Shown here piece after piece: positions 55,044 to 64,000 of a stretch of DNA of 64,000 nucleotides. The stretch is from Verpa conica (lineage: Eukaryota; Ascomycota; Pezizomycetes; Pezizales; Morchellaceae). How positions within the stretch are numbered: the stretch's first letter is position 1; every line of letters starts with the position of its first letter. The notes beneath the pieces were generated by a model, which searched no databases, was not told the DNA's origin, and saw only the letters and a list, made by a program, of their open reading frames with translations. The translations under genes were made by a program, and so were the position numbers. The DNA is taken from the NCBI GenBank assembly GCA_033030425.1, contig JAUFSD010000017.1:124001-188000 (forward strand), read 5' to 3'.

Positions 55044-58000
55044 TATCCTCTTATTCCATCGGTGGTAGGTTTTTGTTTTTTATAGTACCATAGAAAGAAG
55101 GTTATGTCTGGTTTTTGTACTTTATTTTTTTTTCTCCCCTTCTCTTCTCCCCTGTATAGTTCTTTGTAGACCATTTCTTTCTCACTCTCTGGTTTAGCGG
55201 GGTCTTTTATTAGAAGGGTTCTCGTGGTATCTGGCTTTGGATATGGGTTCTGGTTTATGGCTGGCTGGATCTTTGTACAGGGTGTATATGATGAGAAGAC
55301 GTAGTGTGTGCATGTACAGAATAAAAGACATATTCTTCTACCGTGAAGGGTCGGTCGGTCCGCGTTACGTATTCCATGGACCGTGACTCAAAATAGTGTT
55401 CATCTACCACAGCTACAAGCTTCAAAATCTGAAAAAAGATATAAGAGCAAGCTTACTACCCAGACATGGATATCTTTATGCTGAGTTTTTAGTTAGCGGT
55501 ACTTATCAACACTTGGACATATACTCTTGCAGAAAAATTTTAATAATGCCTCTATACTAAGAGAGTAACCCTATAGACTCTAACTCCTCTTATTATACAA
55601 AATATAATACTACAATATAAGTCCTGACAGTCGTTAACTTAGACGACCTAATAACTTCGCACCTCGTGGCGTTCTCAAATATAGATCTATAGGGTACATT
55701 CTGTCATGCACCCTTATTTCTGTCCAAGATAGCCATTCCCCAAGGGGGAGATGTTGAAAACATAAAGTTCTTTATTAAAATCTCAGAGGAACAAATATGA
55801 TCAGGGTTTTAAAGTGTGGTTAATAGGAACTGCCATGATGACTTGTTGGGCGGATTGGTAGCAGTACTTGGTGTGAGTAATGTACGGTGATGGAGTTGAC
55901 ACACGATGGACCCGATATTGGGATACCCCGGTTTCCGGTCTGGGGTTGGTGATGAATAACAGAGATTGCAGGCTGGAAACAGGATATAAGTGGTCAGGCG
56001 TATCCAACACCTTGATATCAAGCACGCGCCAATACAGTACAAAAAGATCCAAAAAAAAAAGAATCCTACACCAGACGGTAAACCCCACACAACACCCTCT
56101 TTTTAAACTCTACCTATTATCGCTGAAAACCTCCCTACTGATTAAATTAAGGGACAAAAAAATCTCTAGCAGAATCACAAAAGATCAGAGTTCCTCAGTC
56201 CTTTACAGCTCGTGGTGACAACGTACAGCTGGAGGAGAGAGTAATCTCTGTGCGGCCGGGGTTCGAACTATCGACCCCAGGGGCAGGAGGGCGGACTCTT
56301 ACCGCTAGGTGAGCCGCCCTCTTGTGTTCTTATGATTTCTTTGTGGTTTTGAGCCTACTGTGGGGGGCTTCGGTGCTTAGTTACAGGGGGGGGGGTTGGC
56401 TGATGCACGGAGAGATGATTAGGGATTAAAATTACTTAATCAGATAGCAGTAATATCAAAAGAACATAGACTGATTTGTTTTCTCGGAGGTGCTTCGTGT
56501 GCCATATACATATCCTACCTGAAATCATACAAGTGACGGGTTTTTAAGTTAATATAACCCCACAACCCCGGGAGATACTAAAACCCTCAGAGAAATTATT
56601 ACAAAGTGAAGAGAAATAAAGATGCTTGTGGACTTTCATAGCTGCTGCGGCTATAAAATTATGAGAACCTGAAAATGCTAAGTAGAGCCATGCTGAGATA
56701 TTCAGACTCGTGACCAGAGATACTCACGTTTAGAACTCTCGATCACAATATACATACTATCCACAAAGACTAGAGATAGTTGCTAATACTTGATCAGACC
56801 CCTCAAACAGTCTTTCCTGTAGTTCATGTACTGTAAAATCTACCCGGGGATGATACTAGCTCACAAGAGATTACTCACCTCTCGGCTGACTTTAACCACC
56901 TTGCCAAAGAAAAGTAATTCCCATCAGCCTATAGCTAGACCCCACACGATGACAACCAAACTTCGCTCTACAGAGTAGTCGCACGAATCTCATAACTTGG
57001 ACTGCTTTTATGTAGTTTTTGCTAATATAGATTTCTAGAGCTTAGAGACTATTAGTTCTTATTCTAACTAGATTTTCTTTGTTGCTTCCTTGTTTGTTTT
57101 AAAGTTCAGCTTACTCCCGAGTGATAACCTTCCCCGGCACCGACCAAATGCTACCGAACTTCCCGGGCCTACGACCGCATCATGGATATTACTAGCCAGG
57201 CTAGCAGTCTGGCTATACTTCATCTTCAAGACCTCATATATCTATCTCAACCCATCCTAATGTTCTAACCCCTGCGTTTCCTCCAAAAAACGGAGAGGAA
57301 CTAACGAGTGATAGTATATGATCGAAATAACACCAGCCTGAACCTGAGTCTACTTCTAAGTTCTGTAATATCATAGCGAGCATTAGATTACCTGGGATAA
57401 TAAAATTTCACCGGAGAAAAATCACCTAGCGAGGCTGGTGCATCTGAGACCCAGGTCAAATTCTGAGAGCAAGAAATTATTCAGAACCACTTACGTTTGC
57501 TTCACTCGGTTGTCAAAATTCTAATCTCCTTATCTTTCACCAATCCTCTTCCTAAAGACTCCTATAGCCCTACACTCCTGGTTCCTATTGAAAAAAATGT
57601 AAAAATCGCCATCACTGTGGCTATGTTCTGGCACAGTCGCCAGTGGCCCTTGCCCGTCAACGTTGACGGCGGAGACTCCCGACTTGCCAAGGCTTTCCTC
57701 TACCACTGGGGAAAGTGATAATGAGATATATGAACAATAGTACAATTACATTTAGAGTTATGTGATTTAGTACTGACAGCAAAAGAGTTGCTTGCACAAA
57801 GTACGTCTCTCTTCCAATTTCATTTTTGAGGTTAGCCCATCAGGCTATTGTAGAGATATATGTTACAGAAAAACAAACGAATTAATCGTTTGGTCATTGA
57901 CGCTGTTAGATATCGTTAACAATAAATTTCCCCCCTATGACTCTTTTCATTATCAACCCGGCTCTTGTCATTGGCTAGCCTATCTAGGAACACCCTAAAT

Positions 58001-58465
58001 ATTAGTGAGCGGGCTTCTCATTGGCACATAGGCTTCAGTAATTAACTTCTGATATAAAGAAGCACTGGGAATTAGAGACAGTCAACAGTGAACATTTATT
58101 CAAAAAGAAAAGCTATTTTTATACTTTTATACCATATCTTATAGCTGTTACGCTCATACTTTACATGTGAGGATGAAATAAGTATAGGGTCCATGGGAGA
58201 CTAGTCTCTTAAACGTAGCCATGTGCTCGTCTATACATGTAAAGCTAAAAGATTAAAGGATATCGGCAATGTAGTTTATTAAGGTTTAGTTCTACAAACA
58301 CCGGAATAAAGCAATTTTCTTAAAAGCACACGACCCTTATTCAAGTGCCCAACCCCTAGAACGTGTTCTGCAACACAGCCCCCCGGCTTAAAGCTTTAAT
58401 ACGCCTTCATCGAACCTCCTGGAGCCGCAGTCTTCAGCATGACACTGGTAATCAACTCATTAAGC
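55044..58465. other. Gene-poor region between ZIP and metallophosphoesterase
   Basis: About 3.4 kb. Apart from the tRNA-like relic at 56244-56325 no feature is supported. A G run of ten lies at about 56386-56395. Open frames such as 57497-57718 are short and unrecognised. Both flanking genes end here (convergent), so little promoter sequence is expected. Confidence 0.4.
56244..56325 (-). ncRNA. tRNA-like relic or tRNA-derived SINE fragment
   Basis: On the minus strand the segment has a well-formed D-arm (GCTC, loop with GCGGTAA, GAGT), a box-A-like start GGCTCACCTAGCGG and a box-B word GTTCGAACC about 45 nt later. The T-stem does not pair and the acceptor pairs poorly, and position 8 is not T, so it is not a functional tRNA. 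AGGGCGG and CCGCCCT form a perfect 7-bp stem around the D-arm. It is best read as a decayed tRNA gene or a SINE head. No anticodon is assigned. Confidence 0.35.
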
Positions 58466-59783
58466 TCAAATGTGTACAACGATTGCCTCCAGGGTTTCGG
58501 ACACATTGGCATTAACGAGGATTGTACTCCTCGGTAGTTCTCCTCCATTCAGAATACAGCTGATTCTATATATCATGGCTCTTTCTTGATGGTCTGAACC
58601 AGTGGTTGGCTCGCTAACGTCTTCGTCTTCATACCCTGTTACCGGTAGTTGATCTTCGACTTGCATAAATTTCGCATTTGACCCACTTGCATCTTTCTTA
58701 TTCCCCTTTTTGTCTTTGCTAAAGTTATACCGAGGGTTCGTAAACGATTCAAACTCTTCTGATATTGTACCCAGCTCATCTGCGAGACGTTTGGCTATTA
58801 TAACCCTTTCGTCGACTTCATACTTCATTTGTGCGAAATCGTAATAGAGAACCTTGGTGCCGTCACAAGAGTGAACATGACCGAAGACGTGCAGTAGAGG
58901 ACGTATATGCCATAGCAGATCCCGAAGCTTAGTGCATGAGTCAAATGGCTCAATACCTGAGAGATGACTTTGAGGAGGGATATGAGTAACAATAATGTCC
59001 GTGTCGAGAGGAACAAAATCCCAAGGATCTTTTTAATAATCTCAGTGCTCATGATAAACAAAAAATGAATATGAAAAACATACCAGATTGTTCTATATCA
59101 TATGCAAAAGCAGTGTTTGTGAGGTCTTCATTTACTAGAGTTTTAGGGGATCCAAACACTTTTAGCTTCCTCCCCTTTACAACAATATCGATAGATTCAT
59201 TGTTCAGGTAATAGATCTTATCCTTTCTAGCATCTTCGTAAGCCTTGATGCAAGCAGCAACTTCTTCCTCTTCCTCTTGGCTAATATAATTATTTGCAGG
59301 GCAGCAGTTATCCAAACCACGATCGTTTCCACCAGCGATTATAATTTTAATCGGATGAGGTAGAGATTTTATCTCTTCCAGCCGTTTTAAAAGATCTCGG
59401 GGATGACCTTCGGTAAGGTCCCCAGCATGTATGAAGATATCACCAGCAGGAATGTTGACACTGCTCATCGGGATAGAGTGCGTATCGCTGATAGCCACTA
59501 CCGTGATGAGATTGTGAGGGAAGGGGGGGTTCTGAATGAGATAGTCCAGGATAAGCTTTGTTAATTTCAGCACGTGAAGCGGTTCTCTCCTGGAAGAAGC
59601 TTTTTTCTTATTGATTAAGGCTGACATTTGGATGAAGATCTCTTGTGGGTGGTGCTGGATTAAGAATGATTTTGTTAGTAATAATTTAACTGAAAAGCAA
59701 ATACCTTGATGGAATAAAACACGGATGAGGGTGTTATATTGAGGGCCGGGGTAGAATGAAGAGAAATATGAGTCATCACTCAT
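58466..59783 (-). CDS. Calcineurin-like metallophosphoesterase
   Basis: Predicted metal-dependent phosphoesterase of about 420 aa from exons 59783-59084 and 59028-58466 (phase 1 junction forming EQSDPWDFVP). Motifs in order: D-x-H in VVAISDTHS, GD in IFIHAGDLTEG, an altered GNH block IIAGGNDRGLD, His in DIIVTHIPPQSHLSG, and GHVH in LLHVFGHVHSCDG. The family usually has GNHD in the third block; here the His is replaced. The layout resembles the fungal and animal MPPED/239AB-like group; substrate unknown. The C-terminal 120 residues are charged and poorly conserved-looking. The frame is open from ATG 59783, but the N-terminal 52 residues look unlike the family, so ATG 59627 (MSALINKKKASS, about 368 aa) is an equal candidate. 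No signal peptide is obvious. Confidence 0.82.
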
Positions 59784-60364
59784 GACACGTCGATAAAAGT
59801 ACCCCAGGATAGAATCTACATGATTTATGCACTTAGCAGATCACCAGGCCCGTCAAGAATCATATACAGGCCAGCACCGTAGAGAATGCTACAAGTAATT
59901 TTTGATAGCCTTCTATAATTGTAGTATCAAACCTCCGAAGGCAGGAAACGTGGTCTCCATTTCCTTGGTACAAATTAGACACTGCAGACCACTGCCCGGT
60001 GAGTCCTGCTTTCATCCGTCTACCGGATAAATCATTCTACCCATCTGAGGATCAAGTATTCCCGAGATTATTCTAGCACAGGTGCTCCAGAAATAGCTCT
60101 AGACTATCGAGCACGCTCCTAGAGCAGTTTACTGGAGTTGCTGAACCGGATCTGCTGTAATCCCCCATCGCTGATACCACATGAGGGCAAACCCTACATA
60201 ACCCACCGCCAGGGTAACCACACTGAAAACACTTTTCCCGTTATCTGTCATCGTTTGTCTCATGAAATCAAACCTTCATGCACAGAAAAATATCGATCCA
60301 ATCTTACAGCTAAAGACAATCGACCTTTGTCCACCCTCGGTCTAATCCGCAGCGATCTAACAAA
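59784..60364. other. Divergent promoter region
   Basis: About 580 bp between the minus-strand metallophosphoesterase and the plus-strand RRM gene, so it should hold both promoters. No gene is seen; a short open frame at 60138-60419 overlaps the start of the RRM gene in another frame. The plus strand turns C/A-rich from about 60140. Confidence 0.45.
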
Positions 60365-63300
60365 ATGCCGGACAAGAATCCCGAGATCCCTACTCCTAAA
60401 GAGGATCTCAAAGCTCTAGAGGCATTTAGTGCACCTCTTCATGTTTCTACATCAGTCTACAGTCCACCTGCAGATAGAGAAGGGATCATGATTCCTGAGA
60501 CGGATTTGGCTAGAGCAAACAGCGAAGTGCAGAGATTACACCAAGAGAATAATAGATTGAGAAATATTATTATTTCTTACCATCTCAAGGGAGCCAGAGC
60601 AAACAACTTATCTGTGGCTCATCCACTCAGCTCACCACAGAGTAGAGCTGAAGAGAGGGTTGAGGAGCTTCCCCTAGCTTTTTACAGTCCGGAGGTACCT
60701 CAGGTATTCTTCTCCGAAAGGGTGGCTAATATTATAGATGATGTTGCTTCTATCCATTCATTCCGGTCATCTAGGATAGGGAATAGCGAGCGAACTATCA
60801 TAAGGTATCAGCAGGTAGATAAATCATCTACAGTGCCCTTAAGGCATCAAGATCCGGTTGAACAACCAGGTGAGTAATTTAGGCTCCAATGTATCCACCA
60901 CTTGTCATCTAACATGATTCCAAACTTAGCCACAGAAGAACAGGATTACGAGAAAGAATCACAAGTAGACAGCAGTGACCCTTCAGAAGGTAGCACTATA
61001 CGCATTTCTGAAGTTGATGAAGAACCAGTCGTGACTAGTTCGGCGAGCAACGACGGCTCTTCTGATACTGGAAGCGATATCCAAATTATAGAGGTCAAAG
61101 AGGATGATAATGAGGAAGAAGAATCTCCAAAGCTTTTGTCTAATGAGCTATTAGCTAAGGCAACCAACAGCAGCGGTTCCTCAGATGCTGGTAGCGATAT
61201 CCAGATTACTGAGGTCAATGAGGAGGAGGAATTGTCCAGGCCCTGGCCCAACCAAGAAAATAAAAACCTTTGCGGACCCTCTTCGATCTACAAAATTCCA
61301 GATGACTTTGATCCAGATCAAGATCATTACGGTCTTAGTGATGTGGAGACAGTCACAAGTGATGAAGCCTTATCCGCGTGGGGTATCGAGGAGCCCCTGG
61401 CGCCAGATCAAACTAAGAGACCTTTAGCAAATGAAGAGATTCTATATGAAAGTGATGACGAAGAGGGGTGGGAAGGTAAGGGTTCGGAGTAGTCTTCTGG
61501 ATTTATCCTATTCTATTTTTATTCTTCTTGGAGCAATTGCTGATTGTGACTAGCTGTTAACAAGATTGGTCACCCTATACCTGCACCAGTAGCTCATCTA
61601 ATTAATATTCAGGCCCCAAGTATCCCAGTTCCTCCAGATTATACCTCCTGGACTATCAATTTCAGTAAAGGAGCTAATAGAGACAATGTTGAAGACGATA
61701 CTTCAACTATCCTTGGAGATCCTTGCTTGGACAGCGCAACTAAAAAATCAAACGGTGATAAGAAGGCACTTACCACCGCCGAAACAGGACGCGGCGGGGA
61801 TAGTAATGAAAGATATCAAAGCTATATGAGCCAGATAGAAGAAGATATCCTAGTTAATGATATGGAAAAAGCAAGAAAAAAAGCAGAAGAGGACGAGAAG
61901 AACGAAAGAGAGCGTGAATACCATATTTCGTTGTACGAAAACGATCCTAGAGTTATAGAAGTAGAAAACGCTGGGTTCTACCAGATCCCTAACAACAAAC
62001 ATACATTGCTACATTTACCCCCTATACAGAGCCACTTGGAGACTGTAACCACAGTAGAGGAACATAAAGGTACAAGTCACAAAGAGTCACATAAGGATAT
62101 CCGCATAACCTCTACAGAGCATGGCGCCAACAAAATAACTCCAATTACCCCTTCCTCTTCTCACGGAAAAGTCCCAGATGACCCCTGGCTTCTCGATAAA
62201 TTCCACGAAATATGGAGTACACTCACACCTAGAGCATTATCCGGGCCTATAAGCAGTATGCCGGGACAGCACAGCACTATAGGATGGATAACTAAGACCC
62301 CAAGCCCTGGAGACGTTAAAGCCCAGCTCTCAACTCCACTACAGTCAAATACCCAATCAAAAAGCAAATTTATATCTGAAAGCGAGCGTATCTTACTATC
62401 GTTTGACCCAAGGGAGGATGTTATCGGAATCTTGCGGCAAAAAGCTAAAGGCGAGAAGAATATTCTTGATGGAAGTGTTAGTAAGGTGGTACCAGATGTC
62501 CCGGAGAAACTCGAAGCTATCAAGCAGCTGAATAAGGCTGAGGATCCTATCCGACAAGTAGGAGAAATTGAGAAGAAATTCAAGGTCTTGAAAGAGAAAC
62601 GGTTAGAACAGAGCGTCGTGCAGAGAAAAGTGGGTGAAATCATACCGGTATCGCCGGATATTAGCTCCGGAAGCGGCCCACAGGAGACTCTGCTCAAGAA
62701 TACGCAAAATTCTAGTACGAATAGACTAATTTTGGACATTGACCCTACTGATCACTCTTCGGTAGTGACAAAGCAGCTAAAGACCCCGAGCACACCCACT
62801 ATGACACCAAAGGCCAGCCACAAAGTCAGATCACCTTCCAGCTCACGAAAAAACAGAAATCCAACAATTAACTTATCACCTCTATTCAAACAAACACCAA
62901 GTCGTGAAGCCCTACGCGATGAAGAGCCTGAACTCAATCACCGAAAATCACTTCGCTTCAACGACAAGCCTACTCCAAACATGGCAAAAGCTAACCCTCA
63001 AACAGTCAAACCTATTGTTAATACAGGACCTCCAGTTGTCAATTACGGCCAACCGAAGGCTCTAGTTTCCATCTTAAAGCCACTGGTGCCCGTTCAGGCA
63101 ACGAAAATGCTTCCGAGTAACCGCACATATAATTACGAATATATCAGGGAAGTCTTTATCCGTAACCTCCCAACAGATATCACGTACTCTAGAATTCTCG
63201 ACCAAGTCAGTGGTGGGGTCATCGATAAAATTATCATCTACTGGAGTAGCTTAGAAGCTCGAGTCGTTTTTGTTGAGCCGGAGGCTGCTCGGAAGTTCTT

Positions 63301-64000
63301 TCAGCAAGTTGAACGGACCGGATTTTGGGTCCATACTGAAATTCCTCAGATGGGACTTGCGGGGAACGACAGCCTGGTCCAATGTACTCTTCGTGGATTT
63401 CAATGGACCGAGCATTCATCGGAGATGGCTCCTACAATGATTCAGAGCATCTGGCGTCATCGGGCCAGTCGTTGCCTGTTGCTCAATAACTTCCCAAAAA
63501 GCATTACAGTTACGAAACTCACAGAGGATATTCTAAATATCCTAGCTGATGTGTCCTATGGACGAAAAGGAATTATTGAAACAGCAGTAATTAACCATAA
63601 CCTTAAGGTATCGAGTACTGGTTTATTAGCACGCGTTAGGTTTTGTGCGATCACCCTTGCTCTAAAAGCTGCAAAGGAACTACGTACTTCTTCACCAGAC
63701 TATGCCGATGTTGGCATGATGTATGATGCGGATCCATGTGGAGGTTTAATAGGCGACAAGCCGCCGAGCTGTTGGATACGTAGCAAGGAAATGATGAAGG
63801 ATAAGCCAGAAGGCCAAAAACAAGGAGCAACGTTGCCAGAGTCACAAAAAAAACTAGCACTACCTACGCAGGATACACCCCTAGTGATCAAAAGGGCCCA
63901 AAATCGGCAAACGCCCCATCACAAGGAGACTGCCAAGCCACCTACTCGAGGCCAACCGACTAGACTCCACCCAACTACTAGGGGCCCTCCAGTCCTATTA
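60365..64000 (+). CDS. Large RRM-containing protein, 3' end outside the window
   Basis: At least 1,154 aa from proposed exons 60365-60869, 60930-61475 and 61590 to the window end, where the frame is still open. Residues 50-80 have a short coiled coil (LARANSEVQRLHQENNRLRN). Exon 2 is very acidic and holds three related motifs: STIRISEVDEE, SDIQIIEVKEDDNEEEE and SDIQITEVNEEEE, which look like SUMO-interacting motifs. A long disordered Ser/Lys/Pro-rich part follows, with a charged helix (EDILVNDMEKARKKAEEDEK). From about residue 870 comes an RRM-like fold (REVFIRNLPTDITYSRIL ... ARVVFVEPEAARKFF), and from about 979 a second, weaker one (CLLLNNFPKSITVTKL ... ARVRFCAITLALKAAKEL). Role is probably RNA-linked and nuclear; the family is not identified. 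The third exon acceptor (CACCAG) was chosen for phase, since the nearer AG gives a stop. Confidence 0.75.

Noticed and set aside
56244..56325. A functional tRNA gene
   Set aside because: T-stem unpaired, acceptor poorly paired, position 8 not T. Kept only as a relic.

Overview
The window comes from a filamentous ascomycete (Pezizomycotina). Its genes carry many short introns (about 50-180 nt) with GT...AG ends. The gene content is typical of such fungi: an AA9 lytic polysaccharide monooxygenase, a GH10 xylanase with a fungal cellulose-binding module, a Mug190/tricalbin-type SMP-C2 protein, a TPR-Kelch-MYND protein and a ZIP metal transporter. Long gene-poor, AT-rich stretches with decayed repeats suggest a repeat-rich genome such as those of some Pezizomycetes, but the class cannot be fixed from the sequence alone. 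No CRISPR array, rRNA or intact transposon was seen.

Layout. 0.9-2.6 kb: a Myb-repeat gene (+). 2.6-14.2 kb: a gene desert with diverged repeats and G/C homopolymers. 14.3-15.9 kb: a second, paralogous Myb gene (+). 15.9-19.3 kb: a decayed reading frame and a foldback element. 19.4-20.3 kb: the AA9 gene (-). 24.1-25.6 kb: the GH10 gene (-). 27.5-31.0 kb: the SMP-C2 gene (-). 33.5-37.2 kb: a very acidic and basic low-complexity protein (-). 40.3-42.7 kb: the TPR-Kelch-MYND gene (+). 43.5-44.9 kb: a lectin with three H-type domains (+). 44.9-49.5 kb: a repeat region with a probable DDE transposase relic. 49.6-50.4 kb: an orphan single-exon gene (+). 53.3-55.0 kb: the ZIP transporter (+). 56.2-56.3 kb: a tRNA-like relic. 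58.5-59.8 kb: a metallophosphoesterase (-). 60.4 kb to the window end: a large RRM protein (+), cut by the window edge.

How the genes relate. AA9 and GH10 both act on plant cell wall, lie on the same strand 3.8 kb apart, and GH10 has GGCTAA-type (XlnR-like) motifs upstream. The two Myb genes share splice sites, exon phases and a C-terminal module, but the first has lost most of its third Myb repeat. The other genes look like independent single-gene units. Exon coordinates were assembled by hand from frame, phase and splice signals; transcript data would be needed to confirm them.

Most notable observations: (1) the ZIP ectodomain is built of Cys/His modules with introns at the same place and phase in each; (2) the diverged Myb pair and its shared unannotated C-terminal module; (3) repeated acidic SUMO-interacting-like motifs in the RRM protein; (4) a metallophosphoesterase whose GNH motif reads G-N-D; (5) a striking excess of 9-11 nt G or C runs, some just inside intron donors.
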